Source: OLB16 sp964422415
Lineage (GTDB): Bacteria > Hinthialibacterota > Hinthialibacteria > OLB16
DNA length: 64,000 bases
Assembly (NCBI GenBank): GCA_964422415.1
Contig: CAYRBI010000003.1
Location: forward strand, 1-64,000
Direction: 5' to 3'
In this document: piece after piece, positions 50,232 to 59,455 of the stretch
How positions within the stretch are numbered: the stretch's first letter is position 1
Layout: each line of letters starts with the position of its first letter
Program-made: the position numbers and the translations under genes
Notes under the pieces: model-generated
What the model saw: the letters and a program-made list of their open reading frames with translations, nothing else
Databases searched by the model: none
What the model was told of the DNA's origin: nothing

Positions 50232-51354
50232 ACTCATCCGCGAGCTGGCCAGCTCAATCCGTGCCCACTTCTCTCCACAGGACCGGTGGACCATTACATG
50301 GTGCACTGTGTTCTTCCTTCCAGCCTTCGCGGTCTCGCTTCTGTCACCCATTGAGGTAGTCTCATCGAGATTCTTGAAATCCAATCCCATCCGTGTGGTC
50401 CATGATCCCATCACGACCCCCAAGCTGGGGTTCTGCGAGGTGACTGAAGATGGCCTGGTCTACTACCCCACGGAGATCGAGGCCAACGCCTCGGTCCTTG
50501 TGATTGGGAACAGTCATTCAGACTGGATCATGTACCCACAGTGGATTGAACGGGAAGGACGTAACCAGAACCACCGGATCGCCGTCTACAGCGCGGCGCG
50601 TCCAGCCTGCTCCGCCATCGAAATGCTGGATACGCTCATTTATCTTCTAAAAACCACCTCACGGCGGTTCGATGCAATCCTCATCAAACCCGGCAATCCC
50701 TTCTTCGATGATATCGCCCATCCCTTCGAGAAGGAGAAATCAGACCCACTCATCGGGAGTGGCTTCTCGGTCATCTACACAGGGATGCCGTTAGCTGAAT
50801 CTCCCTTCAGTTGGAGAGATCACCTCCAAACCGTCCTCCAGAAGCGGAGAACCGACCTGACCTTGATCGAACGCACGCACCGGATGAAACAAATGCACGA
50901 CCAGACTCTGCCTGGACCAGAGGTGGAACTTGTCACCAGCCTCCCCGCTGAGCTGCAGGCACTCATGGACCAGGAAGCAAACCGTCATGAACATGTTCTC
51001 ACGGAGATGGTCCGCATTTGCAAGGCGGCTGGAATCCCGCTGGCATTGATGACTACACCGGGAAGGCAATTCGATCTGACGGATCCAGAGGTCCTTGCGA
51101 TGAAATCCACCACCCCAGCCTTTTTTAATCGATATAGCCTTCTGGGCCTCAATCACCTGCTGACCGGGCGTTTCAATGCCTGCGTCCGGAAAGTGGTCTC
51201 CCAGGAGGGGAGCCAGATCATTGACACAGAGGCCTTCGTGGAGACCTTGCCGAAAGACGAGAACCATTACAGTGATTTTGTGCATCTCAACTTCAAAACC
51301 GAGGAGATGCACGGAAAGTATGTATACCGCCGGCTGCGGGAGATGGGATTGTAG
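50188..51354 (+). CDS. SGNH-fold acyl-transfer partner of the MBOAT protein (AlgX/AlgJ-like role)
   Basis: 388 residues with one N-terminal membrane segment (TWCTVFFLPAFAVSLLSPIE, about residues 36-55). The SGNH block I is VLVIGNSHSDWIM with Ser about residue 109, and the C-terminal Asp/His block is HYSDFVHLNFKTEEMHGKY. It overlaps the MBOAT gene by 44 nt and is thus tightly coupled. By analogy with AlgJ/AlgX it would receive an acyl group from the MBOAT protein and place it on a periplasmic glycan. Confidence 0.75.
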   Translation: MEFWKVPSSSIFSFELIRELASSIRAHFSPQDRWTITWCTVFFLPAFAVSLLSPIEVVSSRFLKSNPIRVVHDPITTPKLGFCEVTEDGLVYYPTEIEANASVLVIGNSHSDWIMYPQWIEREGRNQNHRIAVYSAARPACSAIEMLDTLIYLLKTTSRRFDAILIKPGNPFFDDIAHPFEKEKSDPLIGSGFSVIYTGMPLAESPFSWRDHLQTVLQKRRTDLTLIERTHRMKQMHDQTLPGPEVELVTSLPAELQALMDQEANRHEHVLTEMVRICKAAGIPLALMTTPGRQFDLTDPEVLAMKSTTPAFFNRYSLLGLNHLLTGRFNACVRKVVSQEGSQIIDTEAFVETLPKDENHYSDFVHLNFKTEEMHGKYVYRRLREMGL

Positions 51355-51370
51355 AATTGGTTTCGTATGC

Positions 51371-51466
51371 CCCCCCACCCTCCCCCGCCAGGGGGGAGGG
51401 GGCAGAACACGCTAAAGCGTGAACAACTTGCAACGCCCTCCCCCCTGGCGGGGGAGGGTGGGGGGG
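51371..51466. repeat. nested inverted repeat around an ACGCTAAAGCGT hairpin
   Basis: A C/G-rich 30-bp unit (51371-51400), itself palindromic, appears inverted at 51436-51466. Between them lies ACACGCTAAAGCGTGAAC (from 51408), the hairpin repeat seen elsewhere. So one repeat family is embedded within another. Location: between the SGNH and phosphatase-like genes. Confidence 0.7.
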
Positions 51467-51538
51467 GGGATAAAGAACACAAGTTACACTAATTCATTCC
51501 GCCTTGTTCCTCACCTTCTCAATCCCTAAGATCAATCC

Positions 51539-53791
51539 ATGTCGCCCTTGCGTTCAAGAAAACTCACATTGCTCTTCCGCTTCTTCATCATACTTCTCCT
51601 TCTCGCGGGAATCGGTTGGTGGGTGGCCGGCCAGCTGACACGGGTGCCGGTGCGGGAGCCGGCCCGGAAGGTCTTTGTCCTCGGCTTCGATGGGGTCGAT
51701 CCGCGTCTATGCCGGGAGTACATGGAGAAAGGATTGATGCCCAACCTGACCGCACTAGCCAAGGAGGGGACCTTCACGGATATGGGAACAGTGAATCCCT
51801 CACAGTCTCCAGTGTCCTGGAGTTCCTTCGCGGTGGGGGGTGACCCCGGTCAACATGGAGTCTTCGACTTCCTGACCCGGACGGGTCAGGACCCAACCTA
51901 TCTCCCCAGTCCAGAGTCTTTTGTGGGACAGATCGAGGCCCGCTTTTTCGCGGGCATCCCCATCCGCCGTCCCCAGGCCATCAACAAGCGTGGGGGACGG
52001 GCCTTCTGGGATTACGCGGCTGAGGCGGGTATCAAGACCGCATTGGTGATGATTCCCGTCACCTTCGCGCCGCCCCGCCTCCCCAATGGGCTGGCTGTGT
52101 CGGGGCTGGGAGTCCCGGATCTGTGCGGAACCCAAGCCACTTATTTCTATCTCACCTCGAATCCCCGAAAGCTGAGTTTGGGCAAGATGACCGAGATGGG
52201 AGGAGTTGTCAGCATCCTGTCACGGAATGGAGATGTGTACCGGGGACAACTCGCGGGTCCTCCTTCCCCGCTTTGGAAACAAGAACGCTCCAAGAAAGCA
52301 GCGCAGCTGGCCAACGCCAAGGAACAGACCAAACAGACAGGTCTTCCCATTGAAAAGAAGAAGGCCCTTGAAGGTGAGGTGGCCCGGCTCCAGAGTGGAT
52401 TGAACGCCTTCGCGGCCAATCCGGAACGGCTCTCCATGCCAATCGAGATTACACCACTGCCCGGCAAACAGATGGCTCGGGTGCAGGTGGATGAGGAGGC
52501 CCAGGAAGTCACTGTAGGGACATGGAGCGGCTGGTTCCGCGTTCACTTCAAAGTAACCCGCTTGATCTCCGCTTACGGTATCTGCAAGGTGCTCCTCCAA
52601 TCGGTCACTCCCGATGTGAAGATCTATGTCTCTCCAATCGAAATCGACCCCGAGAGACCGGTCATCCCGATCTGCTGCCCTCAAGACTACACCCGGCGGC
52701 TGGCCAAGAAGATCGGGCTCTTTAAAACCCGTGGCTGGGAGGCCGACACGGCGGGACTGAAGGAGGGCGCCATCGATGAGAAGGCCTTCCTCGAGGACAC
52801 CTTCGAAGTGATGGACAAACACACGGAAATGGTCCTGGAGACCCTGGATGAGGATGACTGGGGCTTGTTTGTGGCGGTCTTGTCCGAGACCGACCGGATC
52901 AGCCACCTGATGTGGCGGCTGATCGATCCCACGCATCCCATGTATGACCCGGAACTCGCGCGGGATTATGGAGACTCAATTCAAAAGGTCTATCAGAAGA
53001 TGGATTCCGTGGTGGGCAAGTTCCGCGCCAAGGTCGACACCAGCAAGACCGATTTCTATGTCATCTCGGATCATGGATTCCGGTCTTTCCGGACTGGAGT
53101 TAATTTGAATACCTGGCTCTCACGCAACGGCCCGGGAGCGGACTCCACACGGCCCTTCATGAAGCTGCGGCTCCCGGCCAACCGGAAGTACACTCTTGAG
53201 GACATCTTCGGAGGAAACACCGACTTCTTCAAAACCAATGTGTATGACCCGGTCGAGGGAGTTACCAAGAGTGAGTATTATGTGAGTTGGAAAGACACCA
53301 AGGCTTTCGCCTTAGGGCTGGGATCGATCTTCATCAACCTCAAGGGACGCGAAACCTGGGGGTGCGTGGCCAAATCCGAGTACAACGCCGTACGCGATGA
53401 GATCATCCAGGGGCTTGAGAGCCTAACCGATCCGGCCACTGGACAACGGGTGGTCCACAGGGTCTACCGTGGAACCGACATCTATCATGGCCCTTATGCC
53501 AATCCGGATAGCGTTGCTTTCCCTGACTTGGTGGTAGGATTCGAGGACGGCTACCGGGTGGGCTGGCAATCGACCTTGGGTGGAATCTCAGATGACATCC
53601 TGACCCCCAACCGGGAAAAGTGGAGTGGCGACCACTGTGGAGTAGATCCCACACTGACCAGTGGCATTCTGTTCTGTACTGGATCTCTGGCGGTCAAGGA
53701 TCCCAACATCATTGATCTGGCAACCACGATCATGGCCACGCTGGAGGTACCTCATCCGCCCTTGCAGGGACGGAATCTGAGAAGCAAATAA
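51539..53791 (+). CDS. alkaline phosphatase superfamily protein (type I phosphodiesterase/nucleotide pyrophosphatase-like)
   Basis: 750 residues with an N-terminal membrane anchor (LLFRFFIILLLLAGIGWWVA). The metal and nucleophile sites are visible: VFVLGFDGVDPRLC (Asp), the nucleophile loop NPSQSPVSWSSFAVGGDPGQ, then EDDWGLFVAVLSETDRISHL and DFYVISDHGFRSFRT (Asp-His). Members hydrolyse phosphodiesters or transfer phosphoethanolamine-type groups in the periplasm. A coiled-coil insert with ERSKKAAQLANAKEQTKQTG lies at about 235-285. Context with MBOAT and SGNH genes suggests envelope glycan or lipid modification. Confidence 0.88.
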   Translation: MSPLRSRKLTLLFRFFIILLLLAGIGWWVAGQLTRVPVREPARKVFVLGFDGVDPRLCREYMEKGLMPNLTALAKEGTFTDMGTVNPSQSPVSWSSFAVGGDPGQHGVFDFLTRTGQDPTYLPSPESFVGQIEARFFAGIPIRRPQAINKRGGRAFWDYAAEAGIKTALVMIPVTFAPPRLPNGLAVSGLGVPDLCGTQATYFYLTSNPRKLSLGKMTEMGGVVSILSRNGDVYRGQLAGPPSPLWKQERSKKAAQLANAKEQTKQTGLPIEKKKALEGEVARLQSGLNAFAANPERLSMPIEITPLPGKQMARVQVDEEAQEVTVGTWSGWFRVHFKVTRLISAYGICKVLLQSVTPDVKIYVSPIEIDPERPVIPICCPQDYTRRLAKKIGLFKTRGWEADTAGLKEGAIDEKAFLEDTFEVMDKHTEMVLETLDEDDWGLFVAVLSETDRISHLMWRLIDPTHPMYDPELARDYGDSIQKVYQKMDSVVGKFRAKVDTSKTDFYVISDHGFRSFRTGVNLNTWLSRNGPGADSTRPFMKLRLPANRKYTLEDIFGGNTDFFKTNVYDPVEGVTKSEYYVSWKDTKAFALGLGSIFINLKGRETWGCVAKSEYNAVRDEIIQGLESLTDPATGQRVVHRVYRGTDIYHGPYANPDSVAFPDLVVGFEDGYRVGWQSTLGGISDDILTPNREKWSGDHCGVDPTLTSGILFCTGSLAVKDPNIIDLATTIMATLEVPHPPLQGRNLRSK

Positions 53792-53802
53792 AAGGAAACC
53801 GC

Positions 53803-56637
53803 ATGACCGAAGCTGTCACCACATCCAAAGCGCCGGGCCTCGATCCCATCGTCCTGGAACTACGCAAGTTCCATCAGGATGGCCTTGAGCGTATCGCCAA
53901 CCGGCACCGGTCCGGGACAGGCGGAACCCAGATCGTGGATGAAACCACGGGCCTGATGGACCAATTGGTAATGAAGATCTGGCAGCACGCGTTGCGGGAG
54001 GGCTCACGCAACTCGCCCATCGACCTGTCAGCCAATCCGCCACGGGTCTCACTGGTGGCCATCGGCGGATATGGACGCGCGCAACTACATCCCCGCTCCG
54101 ATGTGGATATCCTCTTTCTACACCGGAAGAAGCTCACGGAGCTCGAGGAGGAGCTCATCAAATCCACCCTGCGGACCCTGTGGGATGTGGGACTGGATAT
54201 TGGTCACGCGGTACGTACCACCACGGACTGTATCCGCATGGCCGGAGCGGATCTGGATACCCAGACCTCACTTATGGAGAACCGCTATCTCGCCGGCAAC
54301 CGTCCCCTCTACGAGGAGTTTCACCGCCGTTACCGGAACTCCATGGCGGGACATGGTATCCGCAAGTTTATCCAGAACAAGGAAGCGGAGCGCCAAGAAC
54401 GCTACCGCCGGCATGGGGACACCATCGCCATCCAAGAACCCAACATCAAGGAGAGCGCAGGCGGACTGAGAGACCTGCACCACGCCATCTGGCTGGCGCT
54501 GGCCATGTATGACATCCCCTCCTTGGCGGGTATCCGCCGGAGAGGACTCGTACGGGAACCCTTTTATGGCCAGTTGCATGATTCGGTGGACTTCATGTTG
54601 CGTGTCCGCAATGAGCTACACCTGACCCTCAAGACCAACTCCAACCGCCTCAACTTCGAGATTCAGGAACAGGTGGCCAAGTCCTTCCGCTACCGGGATG
54701 AGGGAGGCAATCTCGCCGAGGAAAGCTTGATGCGGGATTACTACACCGCCGCCGCCCGCATTCAAATGTTCGCCGACCGGATGACGAATCACTGTCTGAA
54801 GCCGCCCCGCTGGAAATCGTGGCTCGCTCTTTTCCAACGGAACGAACTCGAGGAGGGCTACCTCCTTCGCGAGGGCGTCCTATCAGTCCGGGAACCGGAA
54901 ACCTTTTTCATCAACCACTCTGAACGTATCATCCGGTTGTTCGAGATCTCCCAAAAGACCGGCTGCGCTTTCGATGGTGAGTTGCTCTCGGAGCTATCCA
55001 GGATTCTGAGTGGCATCACCGCAGAGGACTTGTGTAACTCCAGGGAGGTGGGGGCCAAGGTGATGGAGATGCTCTCCCGCCGGGGACGTGTGGGACCTGT
55101 CCTGCGTGGGCTCTACGAGACGGGGGTACTGGACATTCTGATGCCCGAGTTCTCAGTCGTGCGTTTCTTGCCACGCCGCGATCTATACCACCGTTACACA
55201 GTCGATGAACACTCCATCCTGACCACCGAAATCCTGGATGGGTTGGCGGATGAACATTTTCCAGAGGCTCCCTGCCTGCCGGTGGAGGAGCTGGCCTCAC
55301 GCTTCCCCGAGACCAACCGGCGATGGCGGTGGTGGGACAACGATCCGATCATCACAACCCCTCGCGGAGAGGGTGAGTCCACCAAGCGGACGGATATCAT
55401 GAGCCTGCCCATCTACAGCCAGACCGGGACCAACATCATCCGCGATATTCGCGCCATCTTCGCGGGTGTCACCCAACCGGGATTACTCTATCTGGCCACG
55501 TTCCTCCATGACATTGGCAAGGGACGCGGGGGCGACCACCATATCAAAGGCGCGACCCTCTCCTACCAGATCGCACGGCGGTTGTGTTTGAATGATCCAG
55601 ACACGGATCTGGTCATCTTCCTGGTCGAAAGACATCTCGAGTTCGCTAAGGTGGCCTTCCGTTTTGACACTCAAGACTTCGCCACGGTACAGGAGTTCGC
55701 CAGCTGGTGTGATACACGCGAGAAATTGGACAACCTGTACCTGCTCACATTGGCGGACATATGGGCGGTTAACACCGATTTGTTGACCGAATGGAAGCTG
55801 TCCATGCTTCACCAGTTTTATAAGGAGGTGTGTGCGTTCTTGGATGACCGGGCGGCAGTGGAAGCGAAACACGCGGAGGAACAGAAGGTCGCGTATACAA
55901 AATTCCTGGCGGAACTTCCCCGGGACATCACGGAGAATGAGGCTGAACGTCACATTAAAAGAATGCCGCCGCCTTATCTCATCAAACAGAGCGAGGACAC
56001 GATCCATCACCACTTGCGCCTCTTACGGAAATACACCGGTGAGAACCCGGTGGTGGGATGCCGTCAGACCTTGCCGAACCTTCTCGAGGTGGCCGCCATA
56101 CAGCCCTCCAAGATCGGCAACTTCATGCGTTCCGTTCGTCCCCTCTCGAGCTTGGGATTGAGTATCACCGAGGCACGCATCTTTGTCCGCGATGATGGCG
56201 TCACCTTCACCACCCTGGTGGCACACCACCAGGAGGGGTCGGAGTTCGGCGAAGAGATGATCCATAAGGTGATTGAAAGGACTACGGACTCTTTGCAGGA
56301 CAAGTGGGATGAAAGTTGGAATCCACGTCCCGTCAAGCAGCCCGATCGTGGCCGGTCACGAATCACCCCAACCGTGGAGGTCCTCAATCAGGCCTCTCCC
56401 AAGTATACCGTGATCGAGGTGCGCTGCGCGGATGCCATCGGAGTGCTGGTACGGATCGCCACGGTGTTCGCCAAGTATGGCTTGGATATTGGATTCGCGC
56501 GGATCCACACGGAGGGACAACGGGTGATCGACACCTTCTATGTGCTGGACTCCAACCGGCGGAAATTTGAAGAGCCACAAAAGATCAACTGGTTAAAGAA
56601 CTCGATGATCAAGGCGCTCAATGAGTTGCTCGGATGA
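53803..56637 (+). CDS. glnD: PII uridylyltransferase/uridylyl-removing enzyme
   Basis: 944 residues, near the usual 850-950. It adds or removes UMP on PII proteins in response to glutamine, controlling nitrogen assimilation in the cytoplasm. The nucleotidyltransferase motif is VAIGGYGRAQLHPRSDVDIL (about 86-105), with IKESAGGLRDLHHAIWL further on. The HD domain shows YLATFLHDIGKGRGGDHHIK (about 564-583), and two ACT domains end the protein (LGLSITEARIFVRDDG; VIEVRCADAIGVLVRIATVF). AAAGGAAA precedes the ATG, 11 nt after the phosphatase-like gene. Its stop overlaps the dprA start. Confidence 0.96.
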   Translation: MTEAVTTSKAPGLDPIVLELRKFHQDGLERIANRHRSGTGGTQIVDETTGLMDQLVMKIWQHALREGSRNSPIDLSANPPRVSLVAIGGYGRAQLHPRSDVDILFLHRKKLTELEEELIKSTLRTLWDVGLDIGHAVRTTTDCIRMAGADLDTQTSLMENRYLAGNRPLYEEFHRRYRNSMAGHGIRKFIQNKEAERQERYRRHGDTIAIQEPNIKESAGGLRDLHHAIWLALAMYDIPSLAGIRRRGLVREPFYGQLHDSVDFMLRVRNELHLTLKTNSNRLNFEIQEQVAKSFRYRDEGGNLAEESLMRDYYTAAARIQMFADRMTNHCLKPPRWKSWLALFQRNELEEGYLLREGVLSVREPETFFINHSERIIRLFEISQKTGCAFDGELLSELSRILSGITAEDLCNSREVGAKVMEMLSRRGRVGPVLRGLYETGVLDILMPEFSVVRFLPRRDLYHRYTVDEHSILTTEILDGLADEHFPEAPCLPVEELASRFPETNRRWRWWDNDPIITTPRGEGESTKRTDIMSLPIYSQTGTNIIRDIRAIFAGVTQPGLLYLATFLHDIGKGRGGDHHIKGATLSYQIARRLCLNDPDTDLVIFLVERHLEFAKVAFRFDTQDFATVQEFASWCDTREKLDNLYLLTLADIWAVNTDLLTEWKLSMLHQFYKEVCAFLDDRAAVEAKHAEEQKVAYTKFLAELPRDITENEAERHIKRMPPPYLIKQSEDTIHHHLRLLRKYTGENPVVGCRQTLPNLLEVAAIQPSKIGNFMRSVRPLSSLGLSITEARIFVRDDGVTFTTLVAHHQEGSEFGEEMIHKVIERTTDSLQDKWDESWNPRPVKQPDRGRSRITPTVEVLNQASPKYTVIEVRCADAIGVLVRIATVFAKYGLDIGFARIHTEGQRVIDTFYVLDSNRRKFEEPQKINWLKNSMIKALNELLG

Positions 56638-57599
56638 AGAGAAGCCCAGGAACGATCCCGCTCAGAGAGGCCCTGAGGTTCCAACTGGCCTCGATTCCGG
56701 GAATGGGGCCGGTCTCCTTACAGAGATTGGAGGCCCGCTTCGGCAGTCCGGAACGGATCCTGGCCGCCAGTGAGTCCGAACTACGCGGTGTAGTCCGGAG
56801 AGATATCGCCGCGAATCTTCTCGAGGCCGCGCGGGATATCCACATTGGCCGGGAGATCCTCGAGGCCCTGGAGTCCTCCGGGACCCATATCCTGTATCCC
56901 GACTCCCCTGGCGTTCCCTCTCGTCTGCTACGCCATACTGGAGAGTGGCATTTCCTGACCCATCTGGGAGATCCAGGACTCTGGGATTCTCCGCCGGTAG
57001 TGGGGATGGTAGGACGCCGCCGCGCCAGCAATGAGGGAGTCGATTTCGCGCAGGAGTTGGCCGCTGAATTCGCCCGGCGGGGTGTAGTCACGCTCTCAGG
57101 TATGGCCCAAGGCATTGACCGTGCTTCTCATTTCGGTAGCCTGACCGCCAATGGCCTCACGGTCGCGGTCCTACCCATGGGGTTGCTCCGGTTTATCAAG
57201 GAAATCACCCACTGGACCGCGGTACGGGATGCCGTGGAGGCCGGACGTCTCCTGTTAGTCTCGGGAGCTCCTCCCATGCAGGTCTGGTCGGTTTCCGAGG
57301 CGATGCGCCGAAATCAATGGATTGCCAGCTGGTGTGATGCACTTGTGGTTATAGAAGCAGGAGACAAGGGCGGAACCTGGAAGACCGCCAGTTGCGCGGT
57401 CCGCTATGAACGTCCTTTATGGGTGGTTTCCGGTTTCGCCAGCTCCGAGGCTGGGACCGGAAATCAAGAGATAATCTCACGCCTCGGTGCACGCAGGCTT
57501 GAGTGTCGAAGACCCCTACCTGACCTTGCGGATGAGATACTCAAAGCGTGTATTCGATTAAAAAAAAACGGGCCCTCTGGGAAACTCTTTGATCTCTGA
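56634..57599 (+). CDS. dprA: DNA-processing protein DprA/Smf
   Basis: 321 residues. An N-terminal helix-hairpin-helix (LASIPGMGPVSLQRLEARFG) precedes the Rossmann-like domain with PPVVGMVGRRRASNEGVDFA, RGVVTLSGMAQGIDRASHFG, then VAVLPMG, MRRNQWIASWCDALVVIEAG and GTWKTASCAVRYERPLWVV. DprA loads RecA on incoming single-stranded DNA in transformation. The usual Gly-rich loop is altered (VGRRRAS for VGSRxAS) and the C-terminal winged helix is reduced. Coupled to glnD by ATGA overlap, an unusual pairing. Confidence 0.92.
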   Translation: MKRSPGTIPLREALRFQLASIPGMGPVSLQRLEARFGSPERILAASESELRGVVRRDIAANLLEAARDIHIGREILEALESSGTHILYPDSPGVPSRLLRHTGEWHFLTHLGDPGLWDSPPVVGMVGRRRASNEGVDFAQELAAEFARRGVVTLSGMAQGIDRASHFGSLTANGLTVAVLPMGLLRFIKEITHWTAVRDAVEAGRLLLVSGAPPMQVWSVSEAMRRNQWIASWCDALVVIEAGDKGGTWKTASCAVRYERPLWVVSGFASSEAGTGNQEIISRLGARRLECRRPLPDLADEILKACIRLKKNGPSGKLFDL

Positions 57600-57721
57600 G
57601 GACTTATGATTTTGTATCCACTTTTCCAATAGCGGTGTTGTAACCGGAGTCTGGTTCAAATCCACTTAAAAGTCGGATTTTATTGGGTGATTGAGTTTTT
57701 CAGGGGTTTCAAAATAGTGGC

Positions 57722-57799
57722 TTGACAGAGTATGTATTGAGGCTCAATGTATTCACTTCAATGCTTTGGCATGTATGGTGTATACCCCGTGGAAAGGAG
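57722..57799 (+). promoter_or_regulatory. probable promoter and ribosome binding site of the secreted protein gene
   Basis: TTGACA begins at about 57722 and is followed by a small palindrome ATTGAG-G-CTCAAT (57737-57749); no good -10 box is evident at normal spacing. GGAAAGGAG at 57791-57799 is a strong Shine-Dalgarno 8 nt before ATG 57808. Confidence 0.4.
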
Positions 57800-57807
57800 T
57801 CGTAAAG

Positions 57808-59343
57808 ATGAGAGCGAAGTTGTTTGTAGTGTTACTAATTTCCTTACTAGCAGTACCAGCATTCGCACAGGTCCCTTATGCGAATCCAGCCGCCGCAGGT
57901 ATCGAGGTGTTAGTGGCCGAGAGGGTCATGTTTGCAAATGACATGGTCAATCAGGGCAACTGGGAACCGTACGCCTCCGCATTCGGAGATGGCACACTGT
58001 GCCTCGCGGCCAACACGGAAGGACAAGAATCGGAGACTGTTACGACACCCGCAGCTGATACTGAGCGGGTAGCTGTGGCCTTCTTTAATACGGATGGCAC
58101 GGTTCAAGAAGTGCCCGGCTTCTACTACAGTGTTTCTCCCGCCAAACCATGGGTGACAACAAATGATACCTTTCGTAGAAATGGAAATCCCCCGCGTATC
58201 GGCGCCGACAAACGTCCCGGCTCTACCAAATATGTGGTTGCCAATGAGTGCACTCCCGCCGATCTCACGGAATTTTTCCCCACCTTTGGGAATGGTTTTA
58301 CCTACGGTGCAAACACCTATGGCTGTTACCAGTTGTTGAACAAGACCACAGCGGGTCCGGTACCCATTGGCCCGGTCACCGATCCCACCTATGGGCAATA
58401 CACGACTGGGACGCAGGTGGATGCGATCCGCTACGGTGGGGACGTCCGCGCCCTGTCCAATGGCAACTACATCTCCACTGTTGAAGACCGGAATGCGATC
58501 TTCAACCCCAACACCAACCGGGTAACCGTGGGCGCCCTCATCAGTGGTGACACGGGATTGGTGATCGGCTCCCCCTTCAACTGCAACATGTTCAATCCCG
58601 ATAACGGCACCGATTGCTGGAGTGGCTTGGCGGCCTTTAACGGTGGATTCGCGGTGAAACCGGAACTCAGCGCGGACACCAACTACAGCATCTTCTTCTT
58701 CGACAACTCGGGCGCTTATCAGGGATCATGGGAGAGAGACCTCCGCACCGAGATCGGAACTCCTCTCCCGCCAGCTGAGGGATACACCTATAACACCTCG
58801 ATCTCCTCTGAAGGCCGTGGAGATGATTTCCGTATCGATTCCGATATCCGCAGCAACTATGTCTATTACGCTGGCAAGGGAATGGATGCCACGGGAACAG
58901 GCTCGATGGCTGTCTATGTCACCAAGATCGATGCCACCACCCGCAAGACCGTCAAGGAAGTCTGTGCGAACGATGGATACAGCACCATTCTGGGTGGTCC
59001 CGACCGTGTCAATGTGTGCGTGGATGAAAACGGCATTGTGTTTGTCTGCTGGAGTGACAAATCCAATACCACTTACAAACAAATTGCTGGCCGTTTCTAT
59101 GATGCCGACCTGAATCCGTTATCCGATCTCTTCCTGTGCTTCACCTCCAGCGAAAAAGGTCCCGACCCAGTTAAGGCTTTTGATGTGAATTGCCCCACCT
59201 GCGCCATGGCTAATGGACGTTGCCTGGTCGCTTGCAGGATTGACAACGAACCCGCTGATGGATCATACCTGGATGAGGATCAGATCGCCATCGTGTTGAA
59301 GATCCCGGTTGCCTCGGCTGTCGGTAACTGGAACAAATACTGA
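57808..59343 (+). CDS. secreted protein of unknown function
   Basis: 511 residues. A textbook signal peptide (MRAKLFVVLLISLLAVPAFA) is followed by a beta-rich sequence with repeated Gly/Asn/Asp turns (NGNYISTVEDRNAIFNPNTN, GGFAVKPELSADTNYSIFFF, NGIVFVCWSDKSNTTYKQIA), suggesting a beta-propeller. About ten cysteines are present, including CPTCAMANGRCLVAC near the end. The protein starts after a strong ribosome site and ends before a perfect terminator, so it is a single-gene unit, perhaps highly expressed. I recognise no family. Confidence 0.75.
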   Translation: MRAKLFVVLLISLLAVPAFAQVPYANPAAAGIEVLVAERVMFANDMVNQGNWEPYASAFGDGTLCLAANTEGQESETVTTPAADTERVAVAFFNTDGTVQEVPGFYYSVSPAKPWVTTNDTFRRNGNPPRIGADKRPGSTKYVVANECTPADLTEFFPTFGNGFTYGANTYGCYQLLNKTTAGPVPIGPVTDPTYGQYTTGTQVDAIRYGGDVRALSNGNYISTVEDRNAIFNPNTNRVTVGALISGDTGLVIGSPFNCNMFNPDNGTDCWSGLAAFNGGFAVKPELSADTNYSIFFFDNSGAYQGSWERDLRTEIGTPLPPAEGYTYNTSISSEGRGDDFRIDSDIRSNYVYYAGKGMDATGTGSMAVYVTKIDATTRKTVKEVCANDGYSTILGGPDRVNVCVDENGIVFVCWSDKSNTTYKQIAGRFYDADLNPLSDLFLCFTSSEKGPDPVKAFDVNCPTCAMANGRCLVACRIDNEPADGSYLDEDQIAIVLKIPVASAVGNWNKY

Positions 59344-59386
59344 GAATCTGTTGCTTTTCTGAAGAAGATCAGATGAAGTTGATTTG

Positions 59387-59424
59387 GGGGCTGGCGGGTG
59401 AAAATCCGCCAGCCCCTTTTGTTT
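59387..59424 (+). terminator. intrinsic terminator
   Basis: An 11-bp perfect stem, GGGGCTGGCGG (59387-59397) with CCGCCAGCCCC (59406-59416), 8-nt loop, then TTTTGTTT. This is the clearest Rho-independent terminator in the window, 44 nt after the secreted protein stop. Confidence 0.92.
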
Positions 59425-59455
59425 GAAGATGTCTCAGCAACGCTCATAAGGGAGC

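Noticed and set aside
49347..50423. 358-codon minus-strand frame opposite the MBOAT gene
   Set aside because: Antisense shadow of a clear membrane protein gene; hydrophilic His/Glu-rich composition without motifs.
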